Positions 26,966 through 35,240 of a DNA stretch of 64,000 nucleotides are shown piece after piece. Both the position numbers and the translations under genes were made by a program. The stretch is taken from assembly GCA_016712715.1 (NCBI GenBank), contig JADJQM010000001.1, positions 2,067,001-2,131,000 on the forward strand, given 5' to 3'. Source of the stretch: Rhodospirillaceae bacterium (GTDB lineage: Bacteria > Pseudomonadota > Alphaproteobacteria > Dongiales > Dongiaceae). The notes below the pieces were generated by a model that was given only the letters and a program-made list of their open reading frames with translations, was not told the origin of the DNA and made no database searches. Within the stretch, counting starts at the first letter, position 1, and each line of letters begins with the position of its first letter.

Positions 26966-28243
26966 TCAAGGCTGGAAGGCCCGGTCCTCTTTCTCCCGCT
27001 CGCGACGGATCATGTACCAGTTGCGCGCCAGCGAGATAACAATGAACAGCACGGCAACGCCCAGCATGCCGGCGGAAATGGGATCGCGGACAAAGATCGC
27101 ATAGTCGCCATTCGACACCAGCAACGACCGACGGAACGACGATTCGATCAGATAACCGAGGATGGTGCCTAACACCAGTGGCAGGAACGGGAAGCGGAAG
27201 TGCTTCAAGCCGTAGCCGAGTATGCCGGCCCCGAGCGCGATCGCGATATCGAAGGCATCGTTGTTGACCGAATAAACGCCGGTGAAGATGAGCGCGTAGA
27301 TGCCGGCCGTCAGGACAGGTTTTGGTTGCCCGACCAGCCACAGACACGGCGTCATGATTAGGATGCCGAGGAGCAGCAGCGTGACATTGGCGATCAGCAG
27401 GCCGCCATAGAGGCCATAAATGAAGTCCGGATGCTGCTGGAACAGCATCGGCCCCGGAACCAGCCCGTGCATCATCACGCCGCCAAGCAGGATGGCTGTC
27501 GAGTTCGACCCGGGAATGCCGAAACTCAGGGTCGGGATCAGCGCAGTAAGGGCGACCACGTTATTGGCCGTTTCCGGTGCCGCGACGCCTTCCGGCGAAC
27601 CCTTGCCGAATTCCTCCGGATGCTTAGACCAGCGACGCGCCTCGTTATAGGACATGAAGGCGGCGATCGTGCCGCCGGCGCCCGGCATTACGCCTTCAAA
27701 CGCGCCAATACCAGATCCGAGGGTTGTTGCCGGCCAAAGGCGCTTCCACATCGCCCAGTTGGGCAGCTTGATGCGGATACGGGTATCCGGTTTTTCCCAG
27801 TCGTCCTCGCTGGCCTGCATGTAGAGTTCACTGAGGGCATAGACGCCGATCATTATCAGGAGATAGGGAACGCCATCGAGCAGTTCGGGTCGTCCGAAAG
27901 TGAAGCGGTTGACACCGGAGAACGGGTCGGTGCCGATCGTGGCAATCATGAGGCCGATGACGGCCGCCATGAAGCCCTTGACCATCGAGCCTTCCGTGAG
28001 CGTAGCAATGACGCTGATACCCAGGATGCCGAGCGCAAAATAGGCGGGTGGCGTGAACATCAAAGCTACACGGGCCAGCGGCTCGGTGAGGAGCACCAGA
28101 AGCACCCAGCCGAACAGCCCACCTACGACGCCGCAGGCGAGCGAAATTCCCAGCGCTTCACCAGCCCTGCCCTGCTTCTTCATGGCATATCCGTCGAGTA
28201 CCGTCGCCGCCGCGGAGTTCGTACCCGGCGTGTTGATGAGGAT
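26966..28243 (-). pseudogene. tctA: Tripartite tricarboxylate transporter permease TctA, 5' end removed by mobile-element insertion
   Basis: The remaining ~426 residues match TctA from ILINTPGTNSAAATVLDGYAMKKQGRAG to the C terminus, with about ten membrane segments and the second conserved loop PGAGGTIAAFMSYNEARR...SFGIPGSNSTAILLGG. Normal TctA proteins are ~500 residues; the first ~75, including the N-terminal helices and the GGSTTS that precedes ILINTPG, are missing. Resemblance ends at about 28243 and the frame continues into unrelated bases. The transporter is almost certainly inactive as it stands; the missing 5' part should lie beyond the inserted DNA. Confidence 0.85.
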
Positions 28244-28255
28244 GATACAACTTAA
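28235..28255. other. Inferred integration junction (att site) inside tctA
   Basis: Codon-level resemblance to TctA stops here while DUF3489/DUF2924/serine-recombinase genes start 0.5 kb to the right, so this is the likely left junction of an element integrated by the recombinase. Serine integrases need only a two-base core, so the exact crossover cannot be read without the other junction. Confidence 0.6.
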
Positions 28256-28725
28256 ACAGGATAATTGGCGAGTCTTCTCACTGTTGCAAGCCAATCAAAT
28301 TTTCTCGGCGATCTGGTATATCATCGGCTAGAAAAGCGAGATCAGGCGGAGAGAGTTAGGGTTTCGCCATCAGGACACGACAAGAGCCTCCCACCCTCAC
28401 TCGCTCTGCAAATTACGACAAGATCCCAGCAAGCGCTCTTTCCCCGCACCCCCGTTCACGCCGAAGGGCAAACTCCAATAACGGCCCTTGCTAACTCACT
28501 AATACTTTTTCGATCCTGTGAGCCGCATCCCTGAGCGCTGTATAACGTGCAGACGGATCAGTGAGCTCCAGTGCCTTTCAATCTGGCCTGGACTTCCCTT
28601 GCAAAGGAAGCATTGCTGTCCACGACGAACGGCGCTCTTGACGACCCGTAGTCCAGCCCGCACCGCGGGCTTTGGGTGATGGGGAGGCTCAATTTTGGGC
28701 CCCTCATGACCAGGAGATCACCACC
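28256..28725. other. Non-coding stretch between the tctA junction and DUF3489
   Basis: No convincing gene. It contains a short hairpin AGCCCGC / GCGGGCT (28655-28671) followed by TTT, upstream of the DUF3489 start, possibly a leader or weak terminator. A segment around 28590-28615 resembles a tRNA-Ala anticodon arm but lacks a T-arm. Confidence 0.5.
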
Positions 28726-29016
28726 ATGGCTAAAGCCACCAAGAAAACCTCCACTAACAAATCCGCCGCAAGGCCGAAGCCTGCTCAGAAGGCTGGCAAA
28801 CAACCCACCAAGGCTCACCCCGACAAAAAGTCAGCCCAGGTCCTGCAGCTATTGCGCCGGCCGCAAGGCGCCACGATCAGCGAACTCTCCATCGCCACCA
28901 CCTGGCAGCCCCACAGCGTCCGCGGGTTCCTCTCCGGCACGGTCAAGAAACGCTACGGCCTCAAACTGACCGGCGAGGTTGTCGACGGTACTCGACATTA
29001 CCGGGTGCCGGCCTGA
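28726..29016 (+). CDS. DUF3489 domain protein of the recombinase cassette
   Basis: A 96-residue basic protein. The N-terminal third is a Lys/Ala/Pro-rich tail; the remainder (VLQLLRRPQGATISELSIATTWQPHSVRGFLSGTVKKRYGL) is the DUF3489 winged-helix-like domain with the end TRHYRVP. The ATG at 28726 follows CAGGAG by nine bases. In alphaproteobacterial elements this family regularly precedes DUF2924 and a large serine recombinase, as here; it may be a DNA-binding accessory or directionality factor, but I know of no proven function. Confidence 0.85.
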   Translation: MAKATKKTSTNKSAARPKPAQKAGKQPTKAHPDKKSAQVLQLLRRPQGATISELSIATTWQPHSVRGFLSGTVKKRYGLKLTGEVVDGTRHYRVPA

Positions 29017-29027
29017 GGCCGATCACC

Positions 29028-29477
29028 ATGAGTTCGCTCGACCAGCAACTCCTGGCACTTGAGGATCTGGAGATTGCAACCCTCCGCCAACGATGGCGTG
29101 AGTTCTACCCTGGCCAAGCACCAGGCCTCATGAGCCGCGAGCTGCTCCGCTTGGCGATCGGCTATAAACTTCAAGAACAGGTGTTCGGCGGCCTCGGCCG
29201 CCGAACACAACTTGGCCTCGCTGCTTTCAAGAGCGAATCAAAGAAGGGTCGGACCAGCGTCACCCCGGTTCCTAAGTCCGGCACCAAGTTCATCCGCCAG
29301 TGGCAAGGAACCGTCCATGAAGTCCTGACCCTGGAGAACGGTCAGTTGGCCTACCGGGGCAAGACGTATAAGAGCCTGACCCTTATCGCCAAGCTCATCA
29401 CCGGCACCCACCAATCCGGCCCTCGCTTCTTCGGTCTCCGGAAGCCCAGTGATGCACGGGCGCCGGACCATGGCTGA
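29028..29477 (+). CDS. DUF2924 domain protein of the recombinase cassette
   Basis: A 149-residue protein with the DUF2924 pattern: LRQRWREFYPGQAPGLMSRELLRLAIGYKLQEQVFGGL at the N terminus and PKSGTKFIRQWQGTVHEVLTLENGQLAYRGKTYKSLTLIAKLITG...GPRFFGL at the C terminus. It lies 11 bp after the DUF3489 gene and overlaps the recombinase start by eight bases, so the three are one transcription unit. The role is unknown; constant association with serine recombinases suggests a recombination partner. Confidence 0.88.
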   Translation: MSSLDQQLLALEDLEIATLRQRWREFYPGQAPGLMSRELLRLAIGYKLQEQVFGGLGRRTQLGLAAFKSESKKGRTSVTPVPKSGTKFIRQWQGTVHEVLTLENGQLAYRGKTYKSLTLIAKLITGTHQSGPRFFGLRKPSDARAPDHG

Positions 29478-31152
29478 TCGCCCGCGCCGCTGCGCCATCT
29501 ACACCCGGAAGTCGTCCGATGAAGGTCTGGACCAGGCCTTCAATTCACTGGACGCCCAGCGGGATGCCTGTGCCGCCTATATCACCAGCCAAAAGCATGA
29601 AGGCTGGAACCCCCTCGAGACGCGCTATGACGATGGCGGCTTCTCCGGTGGGTCTTTGGAGCGCCCTGCCCTCCAGGCCCTGCTGACCGATATCGCCAAT
29701 GGCGCCATCGATATCATCGTCGTCTACAAGATCGACCGCCTGACCCGGTCCCTGGCCGACTTCGCCAAACTGACGGAGACCCTGGACAAGCATGGGGTCT
29801 CCTTCGTGGCCGTGACGCAGCAGTTCAATACCTCCACCTCGATGGGCCGGCTCACACTTAATGTCCTGCTCTCCTTTGCCCAGTTCGAACGGGAAGTGGC
29901 CGGGGAGCGCATCCGGGACAAGATCGCCGCTTCCAAGCGCCGGGGCATGTGGATGGGTGGAAGACCACCCATCGGCTACGACGTCAAAGACCGGAAGCTG
30001 GTCGTCAACGAAGCTGAGGCCGAGACCGTCCGGCATATCTACCGCCGATATCTGGAACTCAGATCCCTTAATCATCTGCAAACCGACCTCAAACAGGCCG
30101 GCATCCGGTCAAAGGTCCATATCGGGACAGACGGTCGACCATTTGGCGGCTGTGTCATCGGCCGGGGTGCCCTGGGTTACATCCTGACAGGTCAGGTCTA
30201 CCGGGGCATTGTCTTGTTCAAAGGGGAGCTCTATCCCGGTGAACACCCTAGGATCGTGCCGGAGGATCTGTTCCAGGAAGTACAGGCGGCCCTCAATGCC
30301 CAGGGACCTGGGGAGGCTGCCCGCACTAAGCGGCCCTCAACCTCTTTGCTCAAAGGCCTGGTCTTTGATGAAGACGGCATCCCGCTCCAGGTGAGCCACA
30401 CCAATAAGAAGGGTCGGAAATACCGCTATTATGTCTCGGCGACCAAGATGCGGGGGCCAACCCAAGCTCAAGACGGGTTCCGGATTCCAGCATCGGATCT
30501 GGAGAAGGTCGTCGTTCAGTCCCTCGCCCGCCATCTACGGGATCAGCATTGGCTGGACCAAACATTTAAAGGCCATGTCGACGTCACGAGGTTCCAGCGC
30601 CTCACCTCATTAGCCAGCAACCTCGCCAATATCATCGAGGAGGAACTGGCCCAGAGTACAGGCCTTATTCCCATCATCATCGATCGCATCGTGGTGGCGA
30701 AGAAGACTATCGCGATCAAAGTCGAACCAGCTCGCCTCGCATCACTCTTGCTCGGCAAAGCGAGTGACGCCGAACAGTTTAAGCAACTGATCGAGATCAA
30801 GGTGTTCGGTCAATTCGTCCGATGTGGTAAGGAAGTCCGGCTCGTGATCGGCCATGACGATGCAAAAGATGCCAAGGTCGACAGCCGCCTGGTGCGAGAG
30901 CTTGTTCAGGCGCGTCAGTGGTTCGATGATCTCGCCAACCGACGCGTTGCCAGCATCGCCGACCTCGCACGAATTTCTGATGTCAGCGCGCCCTATATCA
31001 GCAAGAAGATCTCACTCGCGTTCCTGGCGCCGGACATCGCAAAGATGATCGTCACCGGTACCCAGCCGATGCGGTTGACGCCTGAAGCGTTGAAGCGGGC
31101 TTGCCCGCTGCCAATATCTTGGGATGAACAGCGAGCGCTACTGATCATCTAG
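29470..31152 (+). CDS. Large serine recombinase (phage-type integrase)
   Basis: A 560-residue recombinase. The N-terminal resolvase domain has CAIYTRKSSDEGLDQAFNSLDAQRDAC with the nucleophile Ser in YxRxS (Ser15), IDRLTRSLADF and the long helix LNVLLSFAQFEREVAGERIRDKI. The recombinase domain follows (GGRPPIGYDV...VNEAEAETVRHIYRRYLE) and then a zinc-ribbon-like region without an obvious Cys cluster. The ATG at 29470 places the fold at the N terminus; a GTG at 29449 is possible. It lies next to the inferred junction in tctA and is the likely enzyme for that insertion. Confidence 0.93.
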   Translation: MADRPRRCAIYTRKSSDEGLDQAFNSLDAQRDACAAYITSQKHEGWNPLETRYDDGGFSGGSLERPALQALLTDIANGAIDIIVVYKIDRLTRSLADFAKLTETLDKHGVSFVAVTQQFNTSTSMGRLTLNVLLSFAQFEREVAGERIRDKIAASKRRGMWMGGRPPIGYDVKDRKLVVNEAEAETVRHIYRRYLELRSLNHLQTDLKQAGIRSKVHIGTDGRPFGGCVIGRGALGYILTGQVYRGIVLFKGELYPGEHPRIVPEDLFQEVQAALNAQGPGEAARTKRPSTSLLKGLVFDEDGIPLQVSHTNKKGRKYRYYVSATKMRGPTQAQDGFRIPASDLEKVVVQSLARHLRDQHWLDQTFKGHVDVTRFQRLTSLASNLANIIEEELAQSTGLIPIIIDRIVVAKKTIAIKVEPARLASLLLGKASDAEQFKQLIEIKVFGQFVRCGKEVRLVIGHDDAKDAKVDSRLVRELVQARQWFDDLANRRVASIADLARISDVSAPYISKKISLAFLAPDIAKMIVTGTQPMRLTPEALKRACPLPISWDEQRALLII

Positions 31153-31446
31153 CCGGCGCGCGTTTCTTCATCGCGTCGACTTGAGCCCGCGCCCTCACTC
31201 CGAACATTCTCGCCAAGCGGGTCTTATGTCGCGTGACGAGAGCACGCCTTTGCTCATGATTTGCCGCCATCCAGCCCACCAGCCGTAACCGGATCTTTGG
31301 CATTCAGAGACGAGAAAGCCACGAAGCGCTGAAAGCCTGCCTTTCTCGAGATCTCTGTTATGCGGGGCATTGACCTCCCGGCTAACCCCCGGAAGCACGT
31401 CACAATTCCTGATTGTATCTCTTGAGATATACACTCGCAGAGAGTG

Positions 31447-31495
31447 TGGCTGGGGGACTAGGATTCGAACCTAGACTGGCGGAGTCAGAGTCCCT
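31447..31495 (-). other. 3' fragment of tRNA-Gln(CUG): attachment-site scar
   Basis: Read on the minus strand, this has the anticodon loop CTCTGAC (anticodon CUG), a perfect T-arm CTAGG-TTCGAAT-CCTAG and the acceptor 3' strand TCCCCCA-G-CCA. The 5' half (acceptor 5' strand, D-arm, outer anticodon stem) is absent: the anticodon stem loses pairing beyond its inner three pairs and the sequence turns AT-rich. A displaced tRNA 3' end is the standard remnant of tyrosine-integrase insertion. Its orientation puts the inserted element to the right, with the intact tRNA expected beyond the window. Confidence 0.8.
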
Positions 31496-31639
31496 CGCGC
31501 CCCTTTGTTTTCATTATCATATTTTACAAACGCGGTACTAAACCGCCCATTACATATCAATAGGTTACGGAACATATGCAAACCGCGAGGCGCACGCCGT
31601 TCGCGAAAAAAGTGCCAGCCGCCCCTGAAACCGCCCCAC

Positions 31640-31661
31640 AAGTATATAAATAAGTATATAC
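31640..31661. promoter_or_regulatory. Direct repeats upstream of hicA (candidate HicB operator)
   Basis: AAGTATATA occurs at 31640-31648 and again at 31652-31660, twelve bases apart, ending in the palindrome GTATATAC, just before the hicA ribosome-binding site (GGGGAG). HicB antitoxins repress their own promoters through such short repeats. Confidence 0.4.
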
Positions 31662-31676
31662 AAGAGGGGAGCGGAA

Positions 31677-31871
31677 ATGACCAAGATTTACTCCAGCCGG
31701 GAACTGATCAAGCTGCTGACCGCCGATGGCTGGCAGCACGTTCGGACCACCGGGGACCATCATCATTTCCAGCACCCTACCAAGGTCGGTACCGTTACAG
31801 TGCCGCACCCGAAAAAGACGCTGAAACGTGGCACTCAGAATGCCATCCTAAAGGCGGCGGGGCTGAAATAG
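31677..31871 (+). CDS. hicA: HicA toxin (mRNA interferase)
   Basis: A 64-residue protein with the double-stranded-RNA-binding-like HicA fold: SRELIKLLTADGWQHVRTTGDHHHFQHPTKVGTVTVPHPKKTLKRGTQNAILKAAGL. The central His of GDHHHF is the likely catalytic residue. It starts after AGAGGGGAG. It is followed 30 bp later by hicB, giving the toxin-first order usual for hicAB. In a prophage such a module may stabilise the element or act in phage exclusion. Confidence 0.9.
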   Translation: MTKIYSSRELIKLLTADGWQHVRTTGDHHHFQHPTKVGTVTVPHPKKTLKRGTQNAILKAAGLK

Positions 31872-31901
31872 GCCCCCGCCAGAAAGAGGGAATGAGAGAA
31901 G

Positions 31902-32359
31902 ATGCACTATCTGGCAATCCTGATCCCCGAGGACGAAGGCGGCTATTCGGTCCTCTTCCCCGATTTCCCCGGCTGCGCCACCCAGGGCGAGAGCCAGGCT
32001 GAAGCCCTCGCGGCCGCCACCGAGGCCCTCTCCGGTCATATCGCCGCCATGCGCGAAAGCGGCGCCAACGTGCCGGCCCCGCGCGAGCTGGAGGCCGTGC
32101 GCGCCGATCGCGCCTGGGCCGAGGAGAACGAGGTGGACTGGACTCGAGTCATTAGCGCGCTGACGCCCGTGCGCCCGCCCCTCGGTCATCCCGAGAAAGT
32201 CATGGTGAGCCTGGACAGCAATTTCCTCCGCAGCATCGACAGCTATGCCGAAGCAAGGGCCTCACCCGCAGCGGCGCGCTGACGGCCGGCGGCGAAATGC
32301 TGATGGCGAGCGATCCGGTACCGGTGCGCAATAAGCGGCCGGTGAAGCGGACGGCATAA
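31902..32359 (+). pseudogene. hicB: HicB antitoxin, one -1 frameshift near the C terminus (possible sequencing error)
   Basis: The N-terminal HicB domain is clear (MHYLAILIPEDEGGYSVLFPDFPGCATQGES, then EALSGHIAAMRESG). The continuous frame stops at 32282 just after DSYAEAR. Adding one G to the run 32257-32259 restores ...SYAEARGLTRSGALTAGGEML..., a ribbon-helix-helix-like ending that stops at 32359, four bases before the next gene. The C-terminal part binds the operator in this family, so the shorter form would lose autoregulation. Because similar one-base run errors occur across the window, the longer protein is probably real. Confidence 0.8.
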
Positions 32360-32362
32360 GAG

Positions 32363-32719
32363 ATGAATCGGAACCGGGCCGAATCTGTGCTTTGCCTGGG
32401 CGGACCAGCGGACGGCACCTATGTGCCGGTTTTCGACGGCACCAAGTCATACAGCCACGTGCCGCAGCCAAAATGGCCGGCGCTGTGGCATCCGTGGCTC
32501 CGGACACCGGAAGAAGATGATCCGTCACGCCCGAATCCGCCGGCACGTTTCGAGTATTTCCGCGCGGAAATGAAGGATGGAGGTGGGATGAATCGGTCGC
32601 TTTTCGTCCCGTCCGGCTGGAGCGATATCGACATCGTGACATACTGCCAGGAGCGCGGATTCATGACGCCGCAGGGCGCCTGGGTATGGCCCCAGGCGAC
32701 TGCCGGTCAAAAAAATTAA
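32363..32719 (+). CDS. Hypothetical phage protein
   Basis: A 118-residue soluble protein beginning MNRNRAESVLCLGGPADGTYVPV; the GGPxDG start resembles small phage proteins of unknown function. It is Trp- and Pro-rich in the middle (PKWPALWHPWLRTPEEDD) and ends in a hydrophilic tail. It starts 3 bp after the corrected hicB stop, so it may be co-transcribed with hicAB. I do not recognise a function. Confidence 0.55.
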   Translation: MNRNRAESVLCLGGPADGTYVPVFDGTKSYSHVPQPKWPALWHPWLRTPEEDDPSRPNPPARFEYFRAEMKDGGGMNRSLFVPSGWSDIDIVTYCQERGFMTPQGAWVWPQATAGQKN

Positions 32720-32728
32720 GGCCTTGGC

Positions 32729-33388
32729 CTACCATTTGATGGTTGGCACCACCCATTCGTAATACTTGCGGATGAAAAAGGCGCGAACCCGTTGGGGGAA
32801 TGTTGCCCTCGGCCAGATGGCCTCGATGCAATCCGTCATCACGACGACGTCTTCATACTGATCCACACGACCAGCAAATAACACCCGATCCTCCGTTTTG
32901 GTAACGGGGCAGGAAGGGTCGAGAACGGTTATCGCATCAAGCTGAATCGAGCGCCACTCGACCGCATCAATATCTCGATACTGGGCACTGTTGAGTAGTC
33001 GCCCCTTTGCGGATACCAGCCCCTGCGCGGCACGTTCATTGAATTCCATAACCGCCGGCAGAGAGATCATCCAGGTCGCGCGGGAAGCTCCCTTCGTGGC
33101 CCACCAGCGCGATTTGGATGCGATGTAGTCAATCACGTCGCGGACAGGCACGAACGGCGTTTTTGGAGGCCGGTGCCTTGCCGTCCAGATCCAGAGAACG
33201 ACAAGGGCCGCACCCAGCAGGAGGGCGAAGATCCGCAACCCTACCTGAGCGACGGCCGGGAAAGACGGCCCAAGGATGTAGCCAACTATCGCGTCCATCA
33301 GGCCGACCGCGACCAGGACGGACAAAAGGACGCCAGCCACCAGCTTCCCGAAGAAACCGCCAAAGAAGGAAAAAAGAAATGCTCTCAT
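32729..33388 (-). CDS. Hypothetical two-pass membrane protein
   Basis: A 219-residue protein with two N-terminal hydrophobic segments (about residues 12-40 and 45-68) and a 150-residue soluble C-terminal part without recognised motifs. It converges on the preceding small gene. It lies beyond the strong terminator at 33431-33470, so it is probably expressed separately from the lysis genes, perhaps as a lysogenic-conversion or exclusion gene; that is inference from position only. Confidence 0.55.
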   Translation of the reverse strand: MRAFLFSFFGGFFGKLVAGVLLSVLVAVGLMDAIVGYILGPSFPAVAQVGLRIFALLLGAALVVLWIWTARHRPPKTPFVPVRDVIDYIASKSRWWATKGASRATWMISLPAVMEFNERAAQGLVSAKGRLLNSAQYRDIDAVEWRSIQLDAITVLDPSCPVTKTEDRVLFAGRVDQYEDVVVMTDCIEAIWPRATFPQRVRAFFIRKYYEWVVPTIKW

Positions 33389-33430
33389 ATGCCGATGGTA
33401 GCGGATGACGTCACCGGCCGTCGAGACAAC

Positions 33431-33470
33431 AAAAAAAAGGCCCGCTCCGGGGATACCGGAGCGGGCCTTT
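33431..33470 (-). terminator. Rho-independent terminator of the late operon
   Basis: A perfect stem (GGCCCGCTCCGG with its complement, five-base loop) flanked by runs of A on the left and T on the right. Read leftward it ends in a run of eight T, the expected stop for the phage late transcript 25 bp after the gene ending at 33495. Confidence 0.85.
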
Positions 33471-33494
33471 CCATATGCTCAATAGATCAGCGCG

Positions 33495-33689
33495 TCAGGC
33501 GCTTTCGTGAAGGATCGCGACGGCCGTGTTAATCGCGCTGAATCGCTCCTTCTGACCGTCCGGCCGGCGGCCGTGAACGGTCTCCAGCGAGACATTGCAA
33601 TATTCCTCGGTCGGGTGGATCTCGGTGATGACCGCCGGAATCAGGACGCGATCGCCCTTCTTCAGCGGTGTGCCGTTCTTGTCGTGCAT
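33495..33689 (-). CDS. Small phage protein, SH3-like (hypothetical)
   Basis: A 64-residue protein (MHDKNGTPLKKGDRVLIPAVITEI...) with a beta-rich pattern reminiscent of small KOW/SH3-like phage proteins. It is the last gene before the strong terminator and is preceded by GGAGAAAG. No function can be assigned. Confidence 0.6.
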   Translation of the reverse strand: MHDKNGTPLKKGDRVLIPAVITEIHPTEEYCNVSLETVHGRRPDGQKERFSAINTAVAILHESA

Positions 33690-33719
33690 CGCTTTCTCCT
33701 TTGCTGGTTGAAATGGCCG

Positions 33720-34562
33720 TCAGCCGAAAAGCGGCCCGGCCGAGCCCTCTGCTCGATCGCGGACGATGAGCTCGTGAGCCTCAATGCCGGCGCCCGATTT
33801 GGAGCCGGCGGTGAAGGTGTGGGTGCGTTCCTCGATATGGAAGCCGGCGAAGATCTGGCGCGTCTCCGGCGTGTCGTTGATGCTGAGGACGAAGCGGCCC
33901 TCGATGCCGGCGAGACGCCGCGCCAGGGCCGTGAAGTCCGCCCGCGAGAAGATGCCGGCGCCGTAATCCCCCTCCCCGCCCCAATAGGGCGGATCGAGGT
34001 AGAAGAGCGTCTCCGGCCGGTCGTAGCGATCGAGCACCTCGGGCCAGGGCAGGCACTCGATAATGACGCCATCGAGCCGGCGGTGCAGCGCGTCGAGCTG
34101 GCGCTGGATCTGCTGCAGGCGGAGCCGGCTGCCAGATCCCAGATCGACGCCGAAGCTGGGGTTGCGCGTCCGGCCGCCGAAGGCCAGGCGCTGGAGATAA
34201 AGGAAGCGTGCCGCCCGCTCGATGTCGGTCAGCACGTCCGGCGGCGTCCGTTTGAGCTGGTCGAACATCTCCCGGCTGGAGAGCGTCCAGCGGCCGAAGG
34301 AATCCCCCAGGGCGGCCGGGTGCCGCTGCGCCACCCTATATAAGGTGACGAGGTCGCGGTTGATGTCGTTGATGACCTCGGCCGGGGCGGCATGGCTTCG
34401 CCGGAGGAAGACCCCGCCCATGCCCATGAACGGCTCGACATAGGTGCGGTGCGGTATACCGGCGATGATGCTGGCAAGATGCAAGGCGAGGTGACGTTTC
34501 CCGCCCAGCCACGGCGCGATCGGTTCCACGGCCGTCACCGGCCGGTGATTATATGACTCCAT
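33720..34562 (-). CDS. DNA adenine methyltransferase (Dam/D12 class)
   Basis: A 280-residue N6-adenine methyltransferase. The N terminus has the SAM-binding pattern of the D12 class (APWLGGKRHLALHLASII and YVEPFMGMGGVFLR), and the catalytic motif IV is DPPY in LFYLDPPYWGG. The ATG at 34562 begins just before the conserved start; the open frame extends further without resemblance. In temperate phages these enzymes protect DNA from host restriction or alter gene expression. It is encoded at the end of the late operon after the lysis genes. Confidence 0.88.
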   Translation of the reverse strand: MESYNHRPVTAVEPIAPWLGGKRHLALHLASIIAGIPHRTYVEPFMGMGGVFLRRSHAAPAEVINDINRDLVTLYRVAQRHPAALGDSFGRWTLSSREMFDQLKRTPPDVLTDIERAARFLYLQRLAFGGRTRNPSFGVDLGSGSRLRLQQIQRQLDALHRRLDGVIIECLPWPEVLDRYDRPETLFYLDPPYWGGEGDYGAGIFSRADFTALARRLAGIEGRFVLSINDTPETRQIFAGFHIEERTHTFTAGSKSGAGIEAHELIVRDRAEGSAGPLFG

Positions 34563-34707
34563 TCTTGTTCTGCTTTCGGATACTAAGGCCCCGCCCCTGC
34601 AGGGGTGGCGGGGATGGCCGCGATGCGGCCGTATTGCGGTCATGCGTGGCTAAAACACGCGGCTTGAGGTGTTGACGCACCTCGGGCCACCCGCCCGTTA
34701 CAGCGGG

Positions 34708-34884
34708 TCAGAAGGGGATTCGGATGATTGTCACCTCGAATTCCAAGGGCCGATCGCTCGACCAAAAACCGAAACCGCCCGCCAGGCCGGATTGATCCGG
34801 CGACTGGCAGGCGGTGAGCACCACTTGAGCCGTCAATAGAGCGGCGGCACAAGCGACGCGAGAGCAGCGGGTTCGCCGGCCCAT
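34708..34884 (-). CDS. Small predicted lipoprotein (58 aa)
   Basis: A short frame starting at ATG 34884, two bases after the stop of the Rz1-like gene. It encodes a basic N terminus, a hydrophobic segment and a lipobox VLTAC near residue 26, followed by about 30 residues ending in VTIIRIPF. This matches a small outer-membrane lipoprotein. Its place directly behind the spanin pair suggests a lysis-related or superinfection-related role. No family is recognised; the signal sequence is the only support. Confidence 0.5.
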   Translation of the reverse strand: MGRRTRCSRVACAAALLTAQVVLTACQSPDQSGLAGGFGFWSSDRPLEFEVTIIRIPF

Positions 34885-34886
34885 AA

Positions 34887-35240
34887 CTACGGCGCCGGCA
34901 ATTGCTTGTTCTGAAGCGCCCGGATCTTCGCCCCCTTCCCCTTACAATCGGCGAGGGCCTCGTCGTACTGGTAGATCATCGTCCCTTGAATACCGATGAC
35001 CTTGAGCGCCTGATCCAGCAAAGAGCCGCCGCCAGCCCTCGCCGCCTCGATGCTCTCGGCCGCCACATTCAGATCCGGACCCGACTTGCACTCGGTCAGA
35101 GCGCTGTCGATCGGCGCGAAGACGACGATCGTCTCAGCAGGCGCCGGCACCGCCGCCAGCTCGGGCGGCTCTGAGACGGCGCAGGCAGTCAACAACGTGG
35201 CCAGCAACGCCGGCAGGATCAGCGTTAGGCGCATTGGCAA
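34887..35240 (-). CDS. Rz1-like outer-membrane spanin lipoprotein
   Basis: A 117-residue protein with a signal peptide ending in the lipobox LLTAC (Cys near residue 20), then a Pro/Ala-rich stretch (AVSEPPELAAVPAPAE) as is common in Rz1 proteins. Its start overlaps the end of the Rz-like gene in another frame, the usual nested arrangement of spanin pairs. Spanins fuse inner and outer membranes in the last step of lysis. It is longer than lambda Rz1, so some caution applies. Confidence 0.7.
   Translation of the reverse strand: MPMRLTLILPALLATLLTACAVSEPPELAAVPAPAETIVVFAPIDSALTECKSGPDLNVAAESIEAARAGGGSLLDQALKVIGIQGTMIYQYDEALADCKGKGAKIRALQNKQLPAP

Noticed and set aside
28575..28620. tRNA-Ala-like anticodon arm on the minus strand in the gap before DUF3489
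   Set aside because: The loop fits anticodon TGC, but the stem is imperfect and no T-arm or acceptor stem is present; probably chance.
31557..31808. Minus-strand frame opposite hicA
   Set aside because: It lies across the hicA promoter and gene and has no recognisable sequence; HicA on the plus strand is clear.
34640..34852. A 70-codon minus-strand frame between the methylase and spanin genes
   Set aside because: It has no family resemblance; the overlapping frame with a lipobox (34708-34884) is the better gene.
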